This document shows, one piece after another, positions 1-6,261 of a DNA stretch of 6,659 nucleotides. A model generated the notes under the pieces. It saw only the letters and a program-made list of their open reading frames with translations. It was not told the origin of the DNA and did not search any database. Positions within the stretch are counted from its first letter, which is position 1; each line of letters starts with the position of its first letter. The DNA is from JACJXF01 sp964349045. GTDB lineage: Bacteria; Bacteroidota; Bacteroidia; Bacteroidales; GCA-2748055. The DNA is taken from positions 1-6,659 of the forward strand of contig CAYGFI010000216.1 in the NCBI GenBank assembly GCA_964349045.1, read 5' to 3'. The position numbers and the translations under genes are program-made.

Positions 1-806
1 GAATCTTTTGAGGCATGGGATACGGTCACTTTAATCGATCCATTCCCGTTAATTGAACCTGCTATTACTTTTTGGCCTTTTATTTTCTGAACAGGTTTTG
101 ATTCACCGGTAATCATGGATTCATTCAGGTAGCTTTCCCCTTCCAGGATTATTCCATCGGCAGCAACTTTTTCACCCGGTTTTACCAGAATGGTATCGTT
201 CTCTTTCAGCGTGTCAGTCTTTACATCATGCACCTTATCAGGCATTACCATGTGGGCATCGGCTGGCATCAATTGTACCAGTAACTCTAATTCTTTTGAT
301 GCCCCTGCAATCGATTTCATTTCGATCCAATGCCCCAAAAGCATGATCAGGATTAGCGTTGCCAGTTCCCAAAAGAAGTCCTCGCCTTTTAAGCCAAAAA
401 CAACGGCAGCGCTGTAAATATAAGCTGACGTTATGGCAAAGCCTATTAAAAACATCATGCCGGGCGTCTTTGTCTTTATTTCAGTAACCAACCCTTTAAA
501 AAAGGGCCAGCCACCGTAAAAAAACACCCCGGTTGATAAGACAAGTAAAATATATTTAGAACCTGTAAACTGCCAATCGACACCCATAAATTTCTGTATC
601 ATGGTTGATAACAGGATGATGGGGACCGACAGGATAAGTACCACGTAAAAACGCATTTTAAAATCAGCAATCATCATCGTATGATGATCATGCCCTTCCA
701 TACCCATGGACGGGTTGTCTCCAGATTTCATGGAGCCGTGTTCCATTTTTGAATTTTCCTCAGTTGCCTTTTTTGCAGGCTCTTTGGGTTTCTTTGGACT
801 TTCCAT
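1..806 (-). CDS. copB: CopB-type heavy-metal (copper/silver) P1B-ATPase, N-terminal part
   Basis: Partial gene: 268 codons are visible and the reading frame is open through the left edge. The product is an inner-membrane ATPase expected to pump copper or silver ions out of the cytoplasm. The N-terminus (residues 1-45) is rich in Met and His (MEH, GSM, SMGMEGHDHHTMM), as in CopB proteins, and carries no CxxC metal-binding domain. Hydrophobic segments lie near residues 53-71, 84-102, 115-137 and 145-160. They are followed by the family stretch LLGHWIEMKS (157-166), GAS (168-170) and the actuator-domain motif TGES (233-236). The phosphorylation site DKTGT and the CPH/CPC membrane motif would lie beyond the edge, so metal specificity cannot be read. 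The gene follows the HMBD peptide after 24 bases and has an A-rich leader. Its first 32 codons are repeated at the start of the glycosyltransferase gene. The P-type ATPase call is very secure; the CopB subtype is likely. Confidence 0.93.
   Translation of the reverse strand, partial: MESPKKPKEPAKKATEENSKMEHGSMKSGDNPSMGMEGHDHHTMMIADFKMRFYVVLILSVPIILLSTMIQKFMGVDWQFTGSKYILLVLSTGVFFYGGWPFFKGLVTEIKTKTPGMMFLIGFAITSAYIYSAAVVFGLKGEDFFWELATLILIMLLGHWIEMKSIAGASKELELLVQLMPADAHMVMPDKVHDVKTDTLKENDTILVKPGEKVAADGIILEGESYLNESMITGESKPVQKIKGQKVIAGSINGNGSIKVTVSHASKD
711..806 (-). repeat. Direct repeat copy A: 5' end of copB (codons 1-32)
   Basis: This 96-base segment matches positions 3416-3511 without gaps: 80 of 96 bases and 20 of 32 codons' amino acids are identical by hand alignment. 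The core at 742-778 (37 bases) is identical in both copies. Both copies start at the ATG of their gene and keep the same frame. Similarity stops after the shared Asp-Asn-Pro at codons 30-32. In this copy the encoded peptide runs naturally into the Met/His-rich N-terminus of the ATPase, which makes copB the more likely original owner. Confidence 0.93.
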
Positions 807-830
807 TTTTTGTATTTTGAATTGGATGTA

Positions 831-1007
831 CTAACAACAGTTATGATGATGGCTATGTGAATTTTTGTCGCCCACCGGCACCAGTTTCATGTTACACACC
901 GGGCAGTTTCCCGGATGATCATACGTTTTATCCTCTTCACACCTCATAGGGCAATGATAAATCGTGTTTCTTTCTTCGCTTTCAGATTGTTGATTCTTTG
1001 TTTCCAT
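831..1007 (-). CDS. Small heavy-metal-binding-domain (HMBD) peptide
   Basis: A 58-residue protein. It matches the heavy-metal-binding domain seen at the N-terminus of many copper ATPases and in CusB-like adaptors: YHCPM at residues 17-21, then a PG turn (32-33), CPVC (35-38), M40 and LVP (42-44). Cysteines 19, 23, 35 and 38 with the methionines are the probable metal ligands. The tail HSHHHNCC (51-58) adds four His and two Cys. Two positions differ from the usual form as I recall it: CPMRCE instead of CPMHCE, and CNM instead of CGM. There is no signal peptide or membrane segment, so a soluble cytoplasmic metal buffer or chaperone for the neighbouring ATPase is the simplest inference. It sits 74 bases after the glycosyltransferase and 24 bases before copB. 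The domain call is secure; the role is inferred. Confidence 0.9.
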   Translation of the reverse strand: METKNQQSESEERNTIYHCPMRCEEDKTYDHPGNCPVCNMKLVPVGDKNSHSHHHNCC

Positions 1008-1042
1008 GACTTTTAATTTTTAGCATTAAACTTTAAAAAATA

Positions 1043-1054
1043 GAATTATAATTC
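1043..1054. repeat. 12-base perfect palindrome, copy 1
   Basis: GAATTATAATTC is its own reverse complement. It lies in the 74-base spacer between the glycosyltransferase stop and the HMBD peptide start, 35 bases before that start. An identical copy lies just ahead of the glycosyltransferase start (3521-3532). It could be a weak operator half, but the sequence is AT-rich and there are only two copies, so chance is possible. The rest of the spacer (1008-1081) is very AT-rich and shows no terminator or recognisable promoter. Confidence 0.3.
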
Positions 1055-1081
1055 ATGCATTTTTATTTCTATTAGTTATTT

Positions 1082-3511
1082 CTAATTCGATGGGGATAAA
1101 CCAGAAAACGCTTGATCTGGTTGCATTTTATATTCAGTTGAATAAACAGGGTTCCCTTGTTTGGGATGCAATCTTACATGATTTAGTAATGGTGTTTTAA
1201 CCGGATTATCGGTACTCTTATATTTTTCAATAGTTAAGCGTGCTATCAGGTAACTTAGCGTTGACTCGGCGCCCTGGTTGATGTTCACATGATTTTCTTC
1301 CAACCCGTCGTAACAACCTCCGGTACATGGGTTATAAATAATCTGATGTAAGCGGTTGTTACCTAAAAACCAGTTAAACGCCGTTTCCAATTTCATCCGG
1401 TAGCCTTCGTCCTTAAATACATCATAAAATTTACTTAATGTCATGATGGTATAGGCAACGTCAATCGGTTGTTCGCCAAAATGTCCAGCTACCTGCCCCT
1501 TTTTCAGCCATTTTTTGTTTGAAATTACTTCTATCCCGTTTTCATTAAAGGTTTGCGACAATAGAAAATTGAATGATGATCTGGCGATTTCTTTATAAAC
1601 TAATTCTCCGGTCAGCAACCATGCGTATAACATGGCCTCAGGCAATATGCTGTTGGCATATGTTAGATATCCCTCAAACCATCTCCATTTTTTGTCCGAT
1701 TCGTGTTTATACATCTGAACCAAACGATCGGCAAATGTTTTTATTAGGACGAGATTTTTGGCAGATTTTATTGTGGAATAATAGTAGTATAATCCTTTAA
1801 TAGAAAATGCCATTGCCCGTGTAGAATGCATTGTTTCTAAACGAAGCAGGGGTTTTTTAATAATTTTGTCGGCCTCTGATATAATTTCCTCAGGTAATAA
1901 GCCAATTAATGACAGCACGTGTCCCAGAGCCCAGATAGCTCTTCCATTGGCATCATCCAAATTGACAACTTTGTTTTGATCAGTAAAGGTATTGTCTTTG
2001 TCAACATAGTTTTGAAAATTGCCGGCAAGTAACTGACAACGCTTTATAAAACCAAGATATTTTTGTATGTAAGGCAGGCTTTTTTTGTCACTTGTCGATT
2101 TAAAATACATACATGTGGCTATCAGGGCCCTTGCGTTATCATCCAGTGTGTAACCGGTGGAGATATCCGGTTGATCGACTATTGAAAACTGAACGATCCC
2201 GATATCAGTTGTCATTTTTTTTAGGTGATCCAGCTTGATGGGTGGAAGATTATATTGCAACGTTGTTACCTCACTAGAAATTTCATTTAACAACATGGCG
2301 TGTGCAACTGCCGAATTTTCCCATGCTGTGGAAATTGTTTCCTGCAAAGTATTTGTGCTCATAGCCTTCCGTAATGAGTCATTGTTGAGTAAAAGGATAA
2401 CAGCATCGGCTAATTGGTGTGAGTTGCGAAAATCAAAAATAATACCGGTATCCTCAGTCAATACTTCCACGGCATGAGGAATAGGTGTCGAAATAATCGG
2501 GCAGGCGCAACTCATGGCGTATGCAAAAGTACCGCTTACTGCCTGGTTCGGATCGTTGGTGGTAAACAGGTAAATATCGGTAAGCTGTAAATATTCAAGT
2601 AATTCGGGCAATTCCAAATACTTATTAATAAACCTGACGTGATAATGAAGGGCAAGATGCTTTACTTTTTGTTCAAGCATTTCCCGGTATTTTTCTCCTT
2701 CAGATTTCACAACTTCAGGATGGGTTTTGCCAAGTACCAGAAATATTACATCCGGGCAGCTTTTTACAATAGCAGGCAATGCTTCAATGGTGATTTCTAA
2801 ACCCTTTCCTGAGCTAAGCAAGCCAAATGTAGTGAGGACTTTCAGGTCTTTTAATCCATACTTCTCCTTCAGGAAACTTTCGCTTAAATTAGGCACCAAA
2901 TGGGTGCCGTGAGCTATTACTGATATTTTTTGAGGTGGCACTCCATAATCATTCATTAAAATATCGGACGAAGTATGTGTCATTACGATGATAGATCTGC
3001 AAGCAGCCGCAATAATCTTTACTTTTGATTTTAATTTTTCGTCAGGATGAGGTAGTACAGAATGAAATACAATAACAACCGATTTAGAAAGTTCATATAA
3101 AAATTGCAGAAATGCCTGTTCCTGCACATTAAAAAAGCCAAACTCATGTTGGATTATGACTATTTTAATGCGATTGTCTTTATTAATAGTTAATGCCAAT
3201 TGTTCATATTCTGCAGCCAATGATGTGTTAAAAGAATATTTTACTTCAGGGGGATACAGATATTTTGCATCTCCTGATTCCATGGCACAAATTTTTAAAG
3301 AAAAAGAATTGCTGAATTTATTATTAAGCGCTTTTATCAAATCCTGGGAATAGGTTGCGATGCCGCATTCCCTCGGTGGATATGAGGTAATAAATAAGAT
3401 CTCAGCCGGATCATTCGGGTTGTCTTCATGTTGCTTAGCGCTGTGATCCATTTTTGAATTTTCCTCAGTTGCCTTTTTTGCAGTCTCTTTGGGTTGTTGT
3501 GAATGTTCCAT
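1082..3511 (-). CDS. GT4-family glycosyltransferase fused to a C-terminal (alpha/alpha) toroid-like domain
   Basis: A large two-part soluble protein of 809 residues with no signal peptide or membrane helix. Residues 37-410 are a GT-B fold retaining glycosyltransferase: PPRECGIATYSQDL (45-58) is the N-terminal loop of this GT4 subgroup, HG (201-202) lies at the inter-domain region, and FGLLSSGKGLE (229-239) opens the C-terminal Rossmann domain. The usual GT4 EX7E motif is replaced: SGTFAYAMSCACPII (326-340) aligns with it and puts Gln323 and Tyr331 where the glutamates would be. I recall this pattern in this subgroup, so it need not mean inactivity. Residues about 430-765 are helical with GYTLDDNARAL (453-463), NLDDANGRAIWALG (517-530) and WRWFEGYLTYANSILPEA (609-626), which resemble (alpha/alpha)6 glycosidase-like folds. 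Donor and product are unknown. The N-terminal 32 residues copy the CopB N-terminus and provide the start codon. It sits 12 bases after the DUF3347 gene, inside a metal operon. Confidence 0.85.
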   Translation of the reverse strand: MEHSQQPKETAKKATEENSKMDHSAKQHEDNPNDPAEILFITSYPPRECGIATYSQDLIKALNNKFSNSFSLKICAMESGDAKYLYPPEVKYSFNTSLAAEYEQLALTINKDNRIKIVIIQHEFGFFNVQEQAFLQFLYELSKSVVIVFHSVLPHPDEKLKSKVKIIAAACRSIIVMTHTSSDILMNDYGVPPQKISVIAHGTHLVPNLSESFLKEKYGLKDLKVLTTFGLLSSGKGLEITIEALPAIVKSCPDVIFLVLGKTHPEVVKSEGEKYREMLEQKVKHLALHYHVRFINKYLELPELLEYLQLTDIYLFTTNDPNQAVSGTFAYAMSCACPIISTPIPHAVEVLTEDTGIIFDFRNSHQLADAVILLLNNDSLRKAMSTNTLQETISTAWENSAVAHAMLLNEISSEVTTLQYNLPPIKLDHLKKMTTDIGIVQFSIVDQPDISTGYTLDDNARALIATCMYFKSTSDKKSLPYIQKYLGFIKRCQLLAGNFQNYVDKDNTFTDQNKVVNLDDANGRAIWALGHVLSLIGLLPEEIISEADKIIKKPLLRLETMHSTRAMAFSIKGLYYYYSTIKSAKNLVLIKTFADRLVQMYKHESDKKWRWFEGYLTYANSILPEAMLYAWLLTGELVYKEIARSSFNFLLSQTFNENGIEVISNKKWLKKGQVAGHFGEQPIDVAYTIMTLSKFYDVFKDEGYRMKLETAFNWFLGNNRLHQIIYNPCTGGCYDGLEENHVNINQGAESTLSYLIARLTIEKYKSTDNPVKTPLLNHVRLHPKQGNPVYSTEYKMQPDQAFSGLSPSN
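3416..3511 (-). repeat. Direct repeat copy B: 5' end of the glycosyltransferase gene (codons 1-32)
   Basis: Second copy of the 96-base segment found at 711-806, with the 37-base identical core at 3447-3483. On the coding strand the core includes GAGGA followed, ten bases later, by ATG codon 21, so it could act as a second ribosome-binding site and start. The only in-frame ATG codons before the catalytic core are codons 1 and 21, both inside this repeat; the next Met is residue 77. The encoded tail (KKATEENSKMDH and following) is hydrophilic and is not part of the GT4 fold. Confidence 0.93.
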
Positions 3512-3520
3512 TTTTCTTAT

Positions 3521-3532
3521 GAATTATAATTC
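3521..3532. repeat. 12-base perfect palindrome, copy 2
   Basis: GAATTATAATTC, identical to the copy at 1043-1054. Here it overlaps the last codons and stop of the DUF3347 gene and ends nine bases before the glycosyltransferase start, so part of it is constrained by coding. The shared sequence may be accidental. Confidence 0.25.
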
Positions 3533-4207
3533 TTCCCTGACTTCGCCACAAGTGGGCATTTTACTTCCGAAATATGGATTTTGAATAGTTTTGCTGTCGC
3601 TGATCCAATATGCTCCTTTACCGTCAAAAGCCATTGGACAAAAGATTGCAAATAAATTGCCATGTTTCAACCCGAAACTTTTAATGGTACAATACATGAT
3701 TTCAGAGATATGGCTGAAATATGAACGTTTATTATCCAGCCCTTTGATGTGCTGCATTTCTATCAGTTTTGCTTCATATACTTCCTGATGGTTATGCCAT
3801 GCTTCAAGGCCTTCGCCTTCCAACTTGGTTGAAACAACAGCAGCTACTTTTTCAGCCATTAACCCGGCTGCTTTATCAGTGGCTTGCTCATCATCCTTTA
3901 CGAATGCATCTTTTAATTGGAGATAGGCATCAATTACCTGCACCATCTCTTTTCTTGTTGCTTCAACAGGCTGATAAGGATGTTCGGGGATAACAATATC
4001 CTTGTGAGAAAAATTCTCTGCCAGGCTATTGTGTTGCTTGTGCATATCCGTTGTACTCCCCTGTGCATTTTGATAAGCCATGGCCCCATATTGGGCAGGC
4101 GTTTCGCTTTGTTTGTTCGCTTTCTGTTGGTTTCTTCCACCACAGGATGTTAATGAGATGACGACTGAGAATGCCACAATCTGAAAAAATCGTTTCCTTA
4201 GTTTCAT
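3524..4207 (-). CDS. DUF3347-domain lipoprotein, probably periplasmic metal binding
   Basis: A 227-residue exported lipoprotein. The N-terminus has positive charges (KLRKR), a hydrophobic stretch and a lipobox, LTSC (19-22), with Cys22 as the predicted lipidated residue. A low-complexity linker with Gln, His and Met (about 25-68) follows. Residues about 85-220 match DUF3347: YLQLKDAFVKDD (95-106), a helical AAGLMAEKVAAV segment, and the C-terminal signature CPMAF...GAYWISDS...NPYFGSKM..CGEV (190-223). Cys190, Met192, Met217 and Cys220 are plausible Cu(I) ligands. From family knowledge this domain also occurs at the end of CusB-like efflux adaptors, so this is the stand-alone form. The start fits the signal peptide; the leader carries a tandem AAAATCAT. 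It follows the DUF5676 gene after 31 bases. Family call secure, metal role inferred. Confidence 0.88.
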   Translation of the reverse strand: MKLRKRFFQIVAFSVVISLTSCGGRNQQKANKQSETPAQYGAMAYQNAQGSTTDMHKQHNSLAENFSHKDIVIPEHPYQPVEATRKEMVQVIDAYLQLKDAFVKDDEQATDKAAGLMAEKVAAVVSTKLEGEGLEAWHNHQEVYEAKLIEMQHIKGLDNKRSYFSHISEIMYCTIKSFGLKHGNLFAIFCPMAFDGKGAYWISDSKTIQNPYFGSKMPTCGEVREEL

Positions 4208-4238
4208 GATTTTATGATTTTAGTAATTGTTACCTAAT

Positions 4239-4517
4239 TCAATCTACTTTCTTTGCAGTTATGTTATAAAAGCACGCAATACTTGCCCCTACAAGCCATG
4301 CAAGAATGAATGTTCCCACAATACCTATCAATGTTTCCCATAAGGGAACTTGCATCCGGATTAAAGAAGAAGTGTCAAGACCGTGCAAAAGACTATTGAA
4401 AAATTTTACGGATCCATCATGACCCACTGTTGACATGAGAATAACACAGCCCAAATACAGGATAGCCCCGGTTAATCCAAAGGCCAGTCCAAATCGTTTA
4501 ATGTTGATTGTGTTCAT
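4239..4517 (-). CDS. DUF5676 family small membrane protein
   Basis: A 92-residue protein with two predicted membrane helices, about residues 10-31 and 61-85. The loop between them contains the conserved-looking stretch KFFNSLLHGLDTSSLIRM (38-55). The pattern, from FGLAFGLTGAILYLGC through HGLD.SSLIRM to W..LIG, matches what I recall of DUF5676. That family is frequent in Bacteroidota metal-resistance and SHOCT-containing clusters and has no established biochemical function. Met55, His45 and Cys24/Cys82 could be metal contacts, but this is speculation. It begins six bases after the NDH-2 stop with an A-rich leader, so it is almost certainly co-transcribed. Confidence 0.82.
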   Translation of the reverse strand: MNTINIKRFGLAFGLTGAILYLGCVILMSTVGHDGSVKFFNSLLHGLDTSSLIRMQVPLWETLIGIVGTFILAWLVGASIACFYNITAKKVD

Positions 4518-4523
4518 GATTTT

Positions 4524-5870
4524 TTATTTTAATGTTTCCTCTAAGGTCTGATCTTTAAGTAAAGGGTTGTACTTCCGTATAATTACACGGTCGCCCTTAT
4601 CATAAGTGAAATAGCTCCACAACCAGTTGAGCCCCACCAAAACTTTGTTTCTTACCCCAATAATTCCCATTAGGTGAATAAACGACCAAAGGAACCAGGC
4701 CGTGAAACCCCAAACAGGTATATGATTGATGTAGGCCACGGCTTTTCTCCTCCCAATAGTTGCCATTGAGCCCTTATCTATATATCTAAATTTTCGTAAA
4801 GGTTTTTTATTAATCGTTCGAAGAATATTGGAAGCAAGATTTTTTCCTTGTTGTATGGCTACCTGCGCAACCATGGGATGTCCAACGGGGAAACCGTCAG
4901 TTTGCATAAAGGCAATATCGCCAATGGCAAAAACATGGTCCAATACTTCAACCTTGTTAAACTCATTAACGAAGATCCTTTGCTGTGGCGAAATGCTTTC
5001 TTTTCCGAATCCATTTACTAATTTACCCATAACCCCGGCTGTCCAAATCAAGGCTGACACTCTTATTGTTTCGCCATTGGCAAACTCCACCAGATCGCGA
5101 TTATATTTCTTTACCATGGTATTCAGCCTAATATCAACACCCAGGTTTGTCAGGTAACGATGAGTTTTATCCGATAGCTTTTCCGGCATCGATTGTAAAA
5201 GACGCCCTGTTCCTTCACACAAAATAATTTTCACAGGTGTATTTTTCAACTCGGGATAATCACGTGGGAGGATATATTTTTTAAACTCGGCCAGAGCTCC
5301 TGCCATTTCTACTCCTGCCGGCCCTCCGCCTACGATCATTATACTGCCTAAAGCGATTTTGTCCCTTTCAATACATTTGAGTGCAGCATCCTCAAGATTT
5401 TGAAGCAGATAGCTCCGAATATCCAGAGCATCGGTTACTGATTTTAACCCTATCCCGAACCTTTCAATGTCTTTGTTCCCAAAATAATTGGTGGTGCTTC
5501 CGGTGGCAAGAACTAAATAATCATAAGAAATTTCACCAATAGAAGTAGTAATAGTATTTTTTTTCGGTTGCACTTGAGTAACCTCGGCCATCCGGTACAC
5601 CAAATTTTTATATTTCCTGAATATTTTCCGGAAAGGGAAAACAATGCTGTCAGGCGCAATTCCACTGGTTGCTACCTGGTACAACAAGGGAATGAATTGG
5701 TGATAGTTGTTTTTATCAAAAAGAACTAACTGAACGGGGTGATCCTTCAAACTCTTTACCAGCTTCATTCCGGCAAAACCACCCCCTACAATTATTATTC
5801 TGGGCAGCTTCGTTGCCGGAACACATATTTGTCCCTGTTCAAAACAATCTATTTTATCGCAGCATTGCAT
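4524..5870 (-). CDS. ndh: Type II NADH:quinone oxidoreductase (NDH-2)
   Basis: A single-subunit flavoenzyme that oxidises NADH and reduces membrane quinone without pumping protons, on the cytoplasmic face of the inner membrane. Counting from the ATG at 5870 the protein has 448 residues. VGGGFAG (28-34) is the FAD Rossmann motif, LATGS (121-125) follows, VGGGPAGVE (180-188) is the NADH-binding Rossmann motif, and FAIGD (314-318) is the second FAD contact. The GHPMVAQVAIQQG segment (330-342) is typical of NDH-2, and the hydrophobic C-terminal part (about 384-420) is the membrane anchor. An upstream in-frame TTG at 5903 directly abuts the PII stop and would add 11 residues. I prefer the ATG because the extra codons are extremely AT-rich and look like leader sequence. 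The N-terminus carries four Cys (3, 4, 9, 16) ahead of the fold. Function is confident; the start is less so. Confidence 0.92.
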   Translation of the reverse strand: MQCCDKIDCFEQGQICVPATKLPRIIIVGGGFAGMKLVKSLKDHPVQLVLFDKNNYHQFIPLLYQVATSGIAPDSIVFPFRKIFRKYKNLVYRMAEVTQVQPKKNTITTSIGEISYDYLVLATGSTTNYFGNKDIERFGIGLKSVTDALDIRSYLLQNLEDAALKCIERDKIALGSIMIVGGGPAGVEMAGALAEFKKYILPRDYPELKNTPVKIILCEGTGRLLQSMPEKLSDKTHRYLTNLGVDIRLNTMVKKYNRDLVEFANGETIRVSALIWTAGVMGKLVNGFGKESISPQQRIFVNEFNKVEVLDHVFAIGDIAFMQTDGFPVGHPMVAQVAIQQGKNLASNILRTINKKPLRKFRYIDKGSMATIGRRKAVAYINHIPVWGFTAWFLWSFIHLMGIIGVRNKVLVGLNWLWSYFTYDKGDRVIIRKYNPLLKDQTLEETLK

Positions 5871-5903
5871 CGAAATGTTTATTTGTTTATTTAAATCATT
5901 CAA

Positions 5904-6245
5904 TTATATCGCCAAAATCCCTTTTTCGTCAGTCCTAACTTTGTAAACTTCATCTACCAGTGAAATTATAATCATCACATCGCCGCGATAACCGGTACGG
6001 CCGTTTTCGCGGATTAGTTTCACAACCGGCTCCACGTGTTCATCAGCCACCAGAATTTCCAGTTTAATAACACGGTATGCATCGGCAAACGGGTATTTGC
6101 TGCTGATGTGTTCTTTCTCATGGTCCGAGTATTGGCCTGTGCCTTCGCATTCAACAAAGGTCATGCAGCAAAATCCTGCCTTTTTTAACGAATGGTATAC
6201 ATCTTCTACTTTCCGGTGTCTGATAAATGCTTTTATTAGTTTCAT
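5904..6245 (-). CDS. PII-family signal-transduction protein (metal-cluster type)
   Basis: A 113-residue protein that aligns almost without gaps to E. coli GlnB (112 residues), so it should form the trimeric PII barrel. The T-loop region is about residues 37-56, and Tyr51 falls at the uridylylation position of GlnB. Other sites differ. GlnB Arg38, Gln39 and Lys58 correspond to Gln38, Tyr39 and Arg58. The B-loop reads TGYRGDVM (84-91) instead of TGKIGDGK, so the lysine that contacts nucleotide phosphate is Met91. The C-terminal KVRTDE (102-107) keeps one of the two arginines (Arg104). The stretch FCCMTFVECEGTG (25-37) resembles the PII group that, from memory, lies beside heavy-metal efflux genes (PII-NG) rather than glnB/glnK. 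No amtB or glutamine synthetase gene is adjacent. It lies 16 bases after the Cys membrane protein and 33 bases before ndh. A partner and ligand cannot be told from sequence. Confidence 0.88.
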   Translation of the reverse strand: MKLIKAFIRHRKVEDVYHSLKKAGFCCMTFVECEGTGQYSDHEKEHISSKYPFADAYRVIKLEILVADEHVEPVVKLIRENGRTGYRGDVMIIISLVDEVYKVRTDEKGILAI

Positions 6246-6261
6246 AGCTTAAAAAAATGTA

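Noticed and set aside
190..417. 75-codon open frame on the plus strand
   Set aside because: Antisense to the actuator-domain region of copB, which is a clear family match in the other strand.
1082..3511. Inactive glycosyltransferase because the EX7E glutamates are missing
   Set aside because: The replacing stretch (QAVSGTFAYAM) resembles what I recall as normal for this GT4 subgroup, and the rest of the fold is intact, so loss of activity is not supported.
1043..3532. Two identical 12-base palindromes as a defined operator pair
   Set aside because: They lie at different distances from their genes (35 and 9 bases), are AT-rich, and one overlaps coding sequence. They are listed as low-confidence repeats only.
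3934..4143. 69-codon frame on the minus strand within the DUF3347 gene
   Set aside because: Overlaps the signal-peptide and linker region of the lipoprotein in another frame; basic, low-complexity translation and no start context of its own.
4828..5157. 109-codon open frame on the plus strand
   Set aside because: It lies wholly antisense to the ndh coding sequence, has no recognisable domain, and its apparent protein is a shadow of conserved NDH-2 codons.
5897..5899. ATG at 5899 as start of ndh
   Set aside because: It is out of frame with ndh and meets a stop after two codons.
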